Shown piece by piece: positions 1 through 7,061 of a DNA stretch of 20,860 bases. The stretch is from Actinocrinis sp046724665 (GTDB taxonomy: Bacteria > Actinomycetota > Actinomycetes > Streptomycetales > Catenulisporaceae), in NCBI GenBank assembly GCA_046724665.1, contig JBKOWZ010000166.1, positions 1 through 20,860 on the forward strand, written 5' to 3'. Positions within the stretch are counted from its first letter, which is position 1; every line of letters begins with the position of its first letter. A program made the position numbers and the translations under genes. The notes below the pieces were generated by a model. The model searched no databases, was not told the DNA's origin, and worked only from the letters and a program-made list of their open reading frames with translations.

Positions 1-1340
1 GACCGGTGCTGCCCGAACACGGCGGCGGCGAGGCGGCGTTCGACCGGCTCGCCACGCTCGTCGTCGCGGAGACCGTACACGTGCGCCATCCGCACACGGC
101 CGCGCACCTGCACTGCCCCACGCTGCCGGTCGCGGTGACCGCGGACGCCCTGGTCGCCGCGCTCAACCCGTCGATGGACTCCTGGGACCAGTCGGCGGCG
201 CCGAGCGTCATCGAGGACGAGCTCATCGGCGCGCTCGCAGGGCTCTGCTTCGGCGGCTGCGCGTCGCACCCCGGCGGCGCGGTCACCACCGGCGGCAGCG
301 AGTCGAACCTCATGGCCCTGATGTTCGCGCGGGACGAGGCGATCCGGCGCGCCTTCGACACCGATCCGGCGCAGGACGGGATCCCCGGATACGCGGCGGG
401 GCGGCTGCGCATCCTCAGCTCCGCGGTCGCGCACTTCTCGCTCGGCCGGGCGGCCGCGCAGCTCGGCCTCGGCGACCGCGCGGTCGTGCCCGTCCCGGTC
501 GGCGACGACCACCGCATCGACGCGCAGGAGCTGGAACGCGTCGCCGCACGCCTCGTCGCGGACGGCGACATCGTCGCGGCCGTGGTCGCCACCGCGGGCA
601 CGACCGACGCCGGCGCGATCGACCCGCTCGCCGCGTGTGCGCGGGTCGCGCGCAGATACGGGGCCTGGTTCCACACCGACGCGGCCTACGGCGGCGCGCT
701 GCTGTTCTCCGCGCGGCGCCGGCCGCTGCTCGACGGCATCGCCGAGGCCGACTCGGTCACCCTCGACCTGCACAAGTTCGGCTGGCAGCCCATTCCGGCC
801 GGCATCCTGCTGTGCCGGGAGCAGGCGGCCTTCGGCCCGCTCACCCGCCGCGTCTCCTACCTGTCAGCGCTCGATGACGAGCGCGCCGGGTACCCGAACC
901 TGCTGGACCGCTCGCTGCGCACGTCGCGCCGCGCCGACGCGGTGAAGATCGTGGCGACCTGCCAGGTACTCGGCCGCGCCGGGCTCGCCGAGCTGATCGA
1001 ACGCTGCTTCGGGCTGACCGGCCATGTGGCGGACCGGCTGCGTGCGCACCCTGATTTCGAGCTGGTCCGCGAGCCCGCGCTGACCACCGTGCTGTTCCGC
1101 TACCGGGCCCGGTTCGGCGATCCGGACCGGGTCAACGCGGCGCTGCGCCGCCGGCTGCTGACCGAGGGCAGCGCGGTGATCGGACGCACCGAGCTGCCCG
1201 GGCCCGACGGCAAGCCGGCCGGGCCCGGCCGCGTGCGCCTCAAGCTCACCCTGGTCAACCCGCAGGCCACCGCCGACGACCTCGACCGGCTGCTCGACCT
1301 GATCGCGGCCGCCGGTGCCGCCGAGGACCAGCCGTGCTGA
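1..1340 (+). CDS. PLP-dependent group II decarboxylase of a siderophore operon (5' partial)
   Basis: Pyridoxal-phosphate decarboxylase predicted to convert a basic amino acid (lysine or 2,4-diaminobutyrate) into the diamine building block of a hydroxamate siderophore; cytoplasmic. Counting from the first in-frame GTG at position 6, the group II signatures are present: DAAYGG with its Asp at residue 225, and LDLHKFGWQP with the PLP-binding Lys at residue 257. The HPHTAAHLHCP and SMDSWDQS segments near the start match the early part of DesA/RhbB-type enzymes. Such enzymes usually have about 60 more residues before this point, and the frame stays open to position 1, so the true start lies outside the window. 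It is the first visible gene of a five-gene operon; the next gene starts 54 bp downstream. The family is certain. The substrate is not: the operon order suggests diaminobutyrate, but cadaverine formation from lysine is equally possible from sequence alone. Confidence 0.9.
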   Translation, partial: PVLPEHGGGEAAFDRLATLVVAETVHVRHPHTAAHLHCPTLPVAVTADALVAALNPSMDSWDQSAAPSVIEDELIGALAGLCFGGCASHPGGAVTTGGSESNLMALMFARDEAIRRAFDTDPAQDGIPGYAAGRLRILSSAVAHFSLGRAAAQLGLGDRAVVPVPVGDDHRIDAQELERVAARLVADGDIVAAVVATAGTTDAGAIDPLAACARVARRYGAWFHTDAAYGGALLFSARRRPLLDGIAEADSVTLDLHKFGWQPIPAGILLCREQAAFGPLTRRVSYLSALDDERAGYPNLLDRSLRTSRRADAVKIVATCQVLGRAGLAELIERCFGLTGHVADRLRAHPDFELVREPALTTVLFRYRARFGDPDRVNAALRRRLLTEGSAVIGRTELPGPDGKPAGPGRVRLKLTLVNPQATADDLDRLLDLIAAAGAAEDQPC

Positions 1341-1351
1341 TCAACCCGCCG

Positions 1352-1369
1352 ACCGGCCTGAACGCCGGT
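1352..1369 (+). other. Small intercistronic hairpin
   Basis: In the 54-bp gap between the decarboxylase and the first synthetase, ACCGGC (1352-1357) pairs with GCCGGT (1364-1369) around a 6-nt loop. No T-run follows and the next ribosome binding site lies 15 bp further on. It reads as a local mRNA structure rather than a true terminator. Whether it attenuates or stabilises the transcript is unknown. Confidence 0.3.
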
Positions 1370-1383
1370 TGCCGACTGCCCGC

Positions 1384-1387
1384 AGGA
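1384..1387 (+). promoter_or_regulatory. Ribosome binding site deciding the start of the first NIS synthetase
   Basis: AGGA at 1384-1387 lies 1 nt before the GTG at 1389 but 7 nt before the in-frame GTG at 1395. Normal spacing favours 1395 as the start codon. Confidence 0.5.
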
Positions 1388-1394
1388 CGTGTCC

Positions 1395-3125
1395 GTGAAT
1401 CCCATCAGTGAGTTGGCGCCCGCGACGCTCGGCCCGCGGGAGGCGGCCGACCGCCTCGCCGTGGAGGCGCTGCTGCGCTGCTGGATCCGTGAGCGGCAGG
1501 TGCCGCCTCCGGCCGGCGACGCCAGCGAGCTCGAACTCGAAGTCGGTGACAGGGCACTGCGAATCCCGGTCGAGTACTGGTCACCGGTCGGGATGCATCG
1601 GCTCGGCGCGCCGATGAGCGGCTCCGAGGCCGTCGATGCCGCCGCGCTGGCCCGGCTGCTCGGCGAGGCTGCGGGCGCGAGCACACAGAGCCTCGAACAG
1701 CTCGTCCAACGCACCGCCGAGTCCGCCGAACGCATCGCTGCGCACATCAAGGCGCGAACCGACGAAGTGGTCGCCACGCAGTCGGCTACCCCGTTTCTGG
1801 CCGCTGAACAGGGACTACTCGCCGGCCATCCGCTGCACCCGACGCCCAAGAGTCGTGACGCGCTGAGCGAGCAGGACGCGGCGCTCTACTCGCCGGAACT
1901 GCGCGGCTCGTTCCCGTTGCAATGGTTCGCGGCCGCGCCGGAACTCGCCGCGCATGACAGCGAACTGGGACCCAGTGCGCCCGACCTCGCCGCCTTTCTC
2001 AGTGGCCTGACGCTGGACGGCCGCGTTCTGGTGCCCGCGCACCCCTGGCAGACGAAGGACCTGCTGCGGCGGTCGGAAGTCCGGGAGCTGATCGCCGACG
2101 GCAAGCTCGAGCACCTCGGCGAGTGCGGACCGCACTGGTACCCGACTTCGTCGCTGCGCACCGTCTACCGCGCCGACCGTCCGGTGATGCTGAAGCTCTC
2201 GCTCGGCCTGCGCATCACCAACTCGCGGCGGGAGAACCTGCGCAAGGAACTGCTGCGCGGCGTCGAGGCGCATCGGCTGCTGTCCGGCGAGCTCGGGACG
2301 CAGCTGCTCACGGCGCATCCCGGCTTCAGGGTGCTGACCGACGCCGCGTATCTCGCGGTGGACGCAGTCGCAGGGCTCGACGTCTCCTTCCGCCACTCGC
2401 CGTTCCAACCGACCGACCACGTGTTCTGCGTCGCCGCGCTGACGGACCTCGGCCGAGGAGCCGTCGCGTCGGACGGCTACCCGCACGAGCTGGCCGCGCA
2501 CCTGCACAGTCTCGCCGCTGTCGAGCGGCGGCCGGTGCGCGCGGTCGCGCTGGAGTGGTTCGCCCGGTATGTCACCAACCTGATCACGCCGCTGCTGTGG
2601 CTCGACGCGGAGCACGGAGTCACCCTCGAAGCCCACCAGCAGAACACGCTGATCCAGCTGGACGGCTCCGGATACCCGGCGGTCGGCTGGTACCGTGACA
2701 ACCAGGGCTTCTACTACCGCGCCTCGCGCGCCGGCCATCTCGAGGCGGTCAGCGGGATCCCGGCGCTCGGCCGGGCGAGTGACACGGTCGTCGCCGACGA
2801 CGTCGTGACCGAGCGGCTGCTCTACTACGTCGGCATCAACAATCTGATGGGCGTGGTCGGTGCGCTCGGCTGCGCCCGGATCGCGCCCGAACGCGACCTG
2901 CTCGCTCTGGCAGCCGAACTGCTCGCGCCGCTGCGCGGCCATCGCCCGGTGGACCTGCTGCTCGGCGCGCAGACCCTGCGCGGCAAGGCGAATCTTCTCA
3001 CCCGCGCAGCCGACCTCGACGAACTGGTCGGCGAACTCGCCACGCAGTCCGTCTACGTCGAGATCGCCAACCCCTTCGCAGGGCTCGATCGTCAGGCCGC
3101 TGTCTCCGGAGGGGATTCGGTATGA
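1395..3125 (+). CDS. IucA/IucC-family NIS siderophore synthetase (RhbC-like)
   Basis: ATP-dependent NIS synthetase that activates a carboxylate (typically citrate or its mono-amide) as an acyl-adenylate and condenses it with the amine of an N-acyl-N-hydroxydiamine; cytoplasmic. Family signatures, numbered from the GTG at 1389, are GHPLHPTPKSR (146-156), HPWQ (218-221), TSSLRTVY (253-260), KLSLGLRITNSRR (269-281), HQQN (416-419) and RDNQG (436-440). The last two belong to the C-terminal FhuF-like domain. The length, about 576 residues, is normal. I chose GTG 1395 over GTG 1389 because of the spacing from AGGA at 1384-1387. The stop codon overlaps the next start in an ATGA motif at 3122-3125, so translation is coupled. 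A second, longer synthetase closes the operon, implying that the two act on the two ends of one carboxylic acid. Which carboxyl each one uses cannot be told from sequence. Confidence 0.93.
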   Translation: MNPISELAPATLGPREAADRLAVEALLRCWIRERQVPPPAGDASELELEVGDRALRIPVEYWSPVGMHRLGAPMSGSEAVDAAALARLLGEAAGASTQSLEQLVQRTAESAERIAAHIKARTDEVVATQSATPFLAAEQGLLAGHPLHPTPKSRDALSEQDAALYSPELRGSFPLQWFAAAPELAAHDSELGPSAPDLAAFLSGLTLDGRVLVPAHPWQTKDLLRRSEVRELIADGKLEHLGECGPHWYPTSSLRTVYRADRPVMLKLSLGLRITNSRRENLRKELLRGVEAHRLLSGELGTQLLTAHPGFRVLTDAAYLAVDAVAGLDVSFRHSPFQPTDHVFCVAALTDLGRGAVASDGYPHELAAHLHSLAAVERRPVRAVALEWFARYVTNLITPLLWLDAEHGVTLEAHQQNTLIQLDGSGYPAVGWYRDNQGFYYRASRAGHLEAVSGIPALGRASDTVVADDVVTERLLYYVGINNLMGVVGALGCARIAPERDLLALAAELLAPLRGHRPVDLLLGAQTLRGKANLLTRAADLDELVGELATQSVYVEIANPFAGLDRQAAVSGGDSV

Positions 3126-3679
3126 GCGTTCCGCAGTCCGCCCCGGCCTGGTGGGACCTCGCCACGTCCGCGGGCCGGTTCACGCTGTGCCCGGTCAAGC
3201 CGGACCGGGACCTCGCCGTCATCCATCGGTGGATGAACGATCCGGCCGTCGCGCGTTACTGGGAGCTGGACGGCCCGATCGAGCGCACCGCGGACCACCT
3301 CGCCGAACAGCGCGCGCTGCCGCACACCGAGCCGTATCTGGCGCGTCTTTCCGGCCGCGCGATCGGGTACTGGGAGGTCTATCGCGCGGCCGAGGACCGG
3401 CTCGCCGCGTACTACCCGGCCCGGCCGGACGACGTCGGCATCCACCTGCTGATCGGCGAGCCGGACCTGCGCGGCCTCGGCCTGGGCACGCTGTTGCTGA
3501 CAGCACTCTGCGACGCGATCCAGCGTGAGTCGGGCTGCCGCGTCGTCGCGGATCCCGACGAACGCAACATCGCGTCCGTGCGGGCGTTCATGGCCGCGGG
3601 CTTCACGCCATCCGGCACCGTCACCCTGCCCGAGAAGCGCGCGACGCTCGTCATCCGGGACGTCCCGCATGAACCCTGA
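3122..3679 (+). CDS. GNAT-family siderophore N-acyltransferase (IucB/RhbD/MbtK-like)
   Basis: Predicted to acylate the N-hydroxylated amine of the diamine from acyl-CoA, creating the hydroxamate iron ligand; cytoplasmic. The 185-residue protein is one Acetyltransf_8-type GNAT domain. It has HRWMNDPAV (35-43), GYWEVY (82-87), the acyl-CoA pyrophosphate loop DLRGLGLG (115-122) and ADPDERN (143-149). His108 in GIHLL and Asp146 are 38 residues apart, the same spacing as the His/Asp pair I recall for MbtK, so they are likely catalytic (inference). The start ATG overlaps the previous stop (ATGA) and has a strong site, GGAGGGG at 3108-3114, 7 nt upstream. The 3' end overlaps the next gene by 11 bp. 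The acyl chain is not determined; acetyl is the usual donor for schizokinen- or arthrobactin-type products. Confidence 0.9.
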   Translation: MSVPQSAPAWWDLATSAGRFTLCPVKPDRDLAVIHRWMNDPAVARYWELDGPIERTADHLAEQRALPHTEPYLARLSGRAIGYWEVYRAAEDRLAAYYPARPDDVGIHLLIGEPDLRGLGLGTLLLTALCDAIQRESGCRVVADPDERNIASVRAFMAAGFTPSGTVTLPEKRATLVIRDVPHEP

Positions 3680-5252
3680 CCTCTACCGCCGCCCGGTTTT
3701 CGGCAGCGCCGACCTCGCCGACACGGCCATCGACGACACCGTCTACGACCTCGTCGGCGTCGGCATCGGGCCGTTCAATCTCGCGCTCGCCGCGCTCGCC
3801 GAACCAGTCCCCGGCCTGCGCACGCTGTTCCTCGACGAGCGCCCGGGCTTCTCCTGGCACCCCGGCATCATGGTCGATGGCGCCACGGTCCAGGTGCCGT
3901 ACCTCGCCGACCTGGTCACCCTGGTCGATCCGACCAGCCGGCACAGCTACCTCGCATACCTGCGCGACACCGGCCGGCTGTTCGAGTTCTACTTCGCTGA
4001 GCGCTCGCACGTGCCGCGCCGCGAATACGACTCCTACTGCCGCGCCATCGCCGGCCGGCTGCCAAGTTGCCGCTTCGACGCCCGCGTGACCACTGTGCAG
4101 CACGCCACCCTGCCGACCGGCAGGGACGGCTTCGCGGTCTTCTGGACCGGCGCCGACGGCGCGACGCGCACCGCGCTCACCGCGAATCTCGTGCTCGGCA
4201 TCGGCACCGAGCCGGTCGCCCCGGCCGTCCTCGCCGCGCTGTGCCGCGACGCGGGCCCGCTGGTCAGCCACAGCGCGCACTACCTGGACCGGCTCGAGTG
4301 GATCAAGGCCGCCGCGGACGTGACCGTGCTCGGCTCCGGCCAGTCCGGCGCGGAGATCGTGCTCGACCTGCTGCGCAACTGGCACCGGCCCGGCCGGCGG
4401 CTGCGCTGGCTGACCCGGTCCGCGGCGTTCGAGCCGATGGAGTACTCCAAACTTGGGCTCGAACACTTCACCCCCGACTACGCCGACCACTTCCACCGCC
4501 TCCCGGAGGCGGAACGCGCCGCGCTGCTGGCCGGTCAGGGCCGCCTCTACAAGGCCATCTCCGCCGAGACGATCGCAGCTATCCGCGACGAACTGGACGC
4601 GCGGTCGTTCGCGTACGGCATCGCGGGCACGGGTGTCACGCTGATGCCCAACGTCGAGGCGACCAGCGGGTACTGCATCGGTGACAACGTCGCCCTCGCA
4701 GTGAGGCATCGCGGTACTGGCGAGCCGATGACGGTACACACCGAACGACTCGTACTCGCCACCGGCTACGCCCCACGCAGGCCCGACTGCCTAGCGCCGA
4801 TCGATGCGTACATCGAGCACGACGCGCAAGGCCGCTTCGTCATCGAACGCGACCATCGCGTTCGGTTGACCGGTACGCGGGCCGGATTGTTCGTACAGAA
4901 CGCTGAAATGCACACGCACGGCGTCGGTACGCCGGACCTCGGCCTCGGGGCGTACCGGGCCGCGACCATCCTCAACGCCGTAACCGGACGGCTGGTCTAC
5001 CCGTTGCCCAGTCGTACCGCGCACATCGCGTTCGCCCCGGAGGTGGCCGCGGCCGCCGACCTCGGCATCGCCCTGACCACGGAGGATCCCGGCCATGAGC
5101 AGTACCGAAGCGAGCACGAGCGCCGGGAGCCCGACGATCCCCGCTCCGATCGACCCGCCGGCACCCCACTCGTCAGCCCCCGCCACGCCGTCCCCAGCCC
5201 CGGCGCCGCCGCCCTCGGCGCCTTCAGCTCCGGCGCAGTCTCTGCCTACTGA
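3669..5252 (+). CDS. Flavin-dependent L-lysine/diamine N-monooxygenase (RhbE/IucD/DesB-like)
   Basis: Class B flavoprotein monooxygenase that N-hydroxylates the primary amine of the diamine using FAD, NADPH and O2. Numbered from ATG 3669: FAD-binding GVGIGPFNLALA (30-41), FSWHPGI (61-67), NADPH-binding GSGQSG (222-227), the ATG-type motif VLATGY (362-367), and the conserved C-terminal HTHGVGTPDLGLGAYR (415-430). The start overlaps the acyltransferase by 11 bp, with GGGA at 3657-3660 spaced 8 nt. The frame runs on to 527 residues, against about 430-450 for the family. Homology appears to end near residue 455. The last roughly 52 residues are charged then low-complexity, and lie out of frame over the start of the next gene (158-bp overlap). 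A natural read-through extension or a small indel upstream of 5095 could both explain this. Family assignment is secure; the exact substrate is not. Confidence 0.93.
   Translation: MNPDLYRRPVFGSADLADTAIDDTVYDLVGVGIGPFNLALAALAEPVPGLRTLFLDERPGFSWHPGIMVDGATVQVPYLADLVTLVDPTSRHSYLAYLRDTGRLFEFYFAERSHVPRREYDSYCRAIAGRLPSCRFDARVTTVQHATLPTGRDGFAVFWTGADGATRTALTANLVLGIGTEPVAPAVLAALCRDAGPLVSHSAHYLDRLEWIKAAADVTVLGSGQSGAEIVLDLLRNWHRPGRRLRWLTRSAAFEPMEYSKLGLEHFTPDYADHFHRLPEAERAALLAGQGRLYKAISAETIAAIRDELDARSFAYGIAGTGVTLMPNVEATSGYCIGDNVALAVRHRGTGEPMTVHTERLVLATGYAPRRPDCLAPIDAYIEHDAQGRFVIERDHRVRLTGTRAGLFVQNAEMHTHGVGTPDLGLGAYRAATILNAVTGRLVYPLPSRTAHIAFAPEVAAAADLGIALTTEDPGHEQYRSEHERREPDDPRSDRPAGTPLVSPRHAVPSPGAAALGAFSSGAVSAY
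5081..5085 (+). promoter_or_regulatory. Ribosome binding site supporting the ATG 5095 start
   Basis: GGAGG lies 9 nt before ATG 5095. It supports translation of the second synthetase from inside the monooxygenase frame, despite the unusual proline/alanine-rich N-terminus that this start implies. Confidence 0.65.
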
Positions 5253-7041
5253 CCCCGAACTGCGCTGGCGGCACGCCGGACGCGCGCTGCTGGCCAAGAC
5301 CATCGCCGAACTCGCCTACGAGGACCTGCTGCAACCGGTCGCGCAGGACGACGGCTGGTACGTGCTCGCCCTCGGTGGCCAGAGCGGTGGTCGGCCGGTC
5401 GAGTACCGGTTCCGCGCGGACCGCGGCGCGTACGGCTCCTGGTTCGTCGATCCCGGCTCGGTCCGCCGCGCCGGGCACCCGGCCGCCGACCCGCTCGCCT
5501 TCGTCGCCGACGCGGTCGCGACCCTCGGCCTGTCCGGCGAGACCGCAGGTCACCTCGTGCGCGAGTTGGCCGCCACCCTCGCCGCCGACGCGCAGATCCT
5601 GGCCGCCGCAACACTGACCGCCGCCGAGCTGGCCGACCTGGACTACGCCGAACTCGAGGGCTACCAGACCGGGCACCCGTGGATCGTCTTCAACAAGGGC
5701 CGCCTCGGATTCTCCGCCGCCGACACGCTACGTTACGCGCCTGAGGCACGCCAACCGGTCCGGCTGCCGTGGATCGCGGTACGTGACGACTTGGCACGTT
5801 ACGAAGCCGTGCCCGGTCTCACCGCACGCCGCTTGTACACCGAGGAGCTGTCACCTGCCGCGCGTGTGCGTTTCGGCGCCGAGCTGATCAGGCACAGCTG
5901 CAACCCGGCGCGGTACTGGTGGCTGCCGATCCATCCCTGGCAGTGGGATGAGATGATCCAGCCGCTTTACGCGGCCGAGATCGCCGCCTCCCGCATGGTC
6001 TACCTCGGCGAGGGCGATGACGCGTACCTGCCTCAGCAATCGATCAGGACCTTCAGCAACATCTCGGTGCCGCACCGCCGTCACGTGAAGCTGCCGCTGT
6101 CCATCCTCAACACGATGGTGTGGCGCGGCCTGCCCACCGAACGCACCGTCGCCGCCCCGGCCGTCACGAACTGGCTTCAGGGCATCGCGGCGAACGATGC
6201 CTTTCTCAGCGACACCTGCAAGGTCATCCTGCTGGGCGAGGTCGCGTCGGTCACCGTCGGCCATCCCGTACTCGACCGCATCGACGCCGTGCCGTATCAG
6301 TACCGCGAACTGCTCGGCGCGATCTGGCGCGAGCCGCTGCCGGCCACCCTGTACCCGGGCGAGCGGGCACGCACCCTTGCCGCGCTGCTGTCCTTCGGCT
6401 CGGACGGCCGCCCGCTCGTCGCGGAACTCGTCGCCCGCTCCGGCCTGGAAGCCGCGGCCTGGCTCGACCGGCTCTTCAACGCGCTGCTGCCGCCGCTGTT
6501 GCGCTTCCTCTACGTCCACGGCACGGTCTTCTCACCGCACGGCGAGAACGCGGTCGTCGTCTACGACGAGCACGACGTGCCGACCCGCCTCGCGGTCAAG
6601 GACTTCGTGGACGACGTCAACCTCTCGGCGGCCGACCTGCCCGACCTCGCGGACGTACCCGAGCAGGTCGCCGCCGTCATGCTGCGCGAGAAGCCGGACT
6701 ACCTGTGCCAGTTCCTGCACAGCGGCCTGTTCATCGGGGTCTTCCGCTACCTCGACCGCATCGCCGAGCGGCACCTCGGCGTGCCGTCCGCCGACTTCTG
6801 GTCGATGGTGCGCGCCGTGATCCGCGGCTACCAGGATCAGTTCCCCGATCACGCGGACCGTTACGAACTGTTCGATCTGAGCACCCCTCAGATCGACCGG
6901 CTCTGCCTGAACCGCAACCGGCTGCTGCTCGACGGCTATCGGGACCGGCCCGGCCGCCCGCATGTCGAGGCGCACGGCGTCGTGCCGAACCCGCTCGCTA
7001 CGAGCCCGTTCTCGCCGGACCCGGCCTCGGCTGTCGGCTGA
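5095..7041 (+). CDS. IucA/IucC-family NIS siderophore synthetase (RhbF/DesD-like)
   Basis: Second NIS synthetase of the operon, an acyl-adenylate-forming amide ligase predicted to finish the citrate-hydroxamate siderophore. In its 648 residues: GHPWIVFNKGRLGF (193-206), HPWQ (280-283), QQSIRTF (314-320), KLPLSILNT (332-340), and in the FhuF-like domain HGEN (482-485) and KDFVDD (502-507). The C-terminus has the LNRNRLLLDGY and NPL signatures of DesD-like enzymes. Family similarity begins near residue 53 (the DPELRWRHAGRALL region). Residues 1-50 are a Pro/Ala/Ser-rich extension, encoded wholly within the overlap with the monooxygenase. The start is supported by GGAGG 9 nt upstream. An internal start nearer residue 50 would restore family length, but I saw no site for it. 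It is the last gene of the operon; dinG begins 20 bp later in the same direction. Confidence 0.94.
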   Translation: MSSTEASTSAGSPTIPAPIDPPAPHSSAPATPSPAPAPPPSAPSAPAQSLPTDPELRWRHAGRALLAKTIAELAYEDLLQPVAQDDGWYVLALGGQSGGRPVEYRFRADRGAYGSWFVDPGSVRRAGHPAADPLAFVADAVATLGLSGETAGHLVRELAATLAADAQILAAATLTAAELADLDYAELEGYQTGHPWIVFNKGRLGFSAADTLRYAPEARQPVRLPWIAVRDDLARYEAVPGLTARRLYTEELSPAARVRFGAELIRHSCNPARYWWLPIHPWQWDEMIQPLYAAEIAASRMVYLGEGDDAYLPQQSIRTFSNISVPHRRHVKLPLSILNTMVWRGLPTERTVAAPAVTNWLQGIAANDAFLSDTCKVILLGEVASVTVGHPVLDRIDAVPYQYRELLGAIWREPLPATLYPGERARTLAALLSFGSDGRPLVAELVARSGLEAAAWLDRLFNALLPPLLRFLYVHGTVFSPHGENAVVVYDEHDVPTRLAVKDFVDDVNLSAADLPDLADVPEQVAAVMLREKPDYLCQFLHSGLFIGVFRYLDRIAERHLGVPSADFWSMVRAVIRGYQDQFPDHADRYELFDLSTPQIDRLCLNRNRLLLDGYRDRPGRPHVEAHGVVPNPLATSPFSPDPASAVG

Positions 7042-7061
7042 GCCACGTAACCTAGTGCCCC

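Noticed and set aside
1100..3670. Long antisense open frames under the siderophore genes
   Set aside because: They mirror strongly supported coding genes in high-GC DNA, have Arg/Ser/Gly-rich unlikely compositions, and no ribosome binding sites or known domains.
7037..7055. Possible IdeR/DmdR iron box at the end of the siderophore operon (TAACCTA)
   Set aside because: Only the right half of the iron-box consensus matches (8 of 19 positions), and it lies after the operon, not before it. An iron box, if present, should be upstream of position 1.
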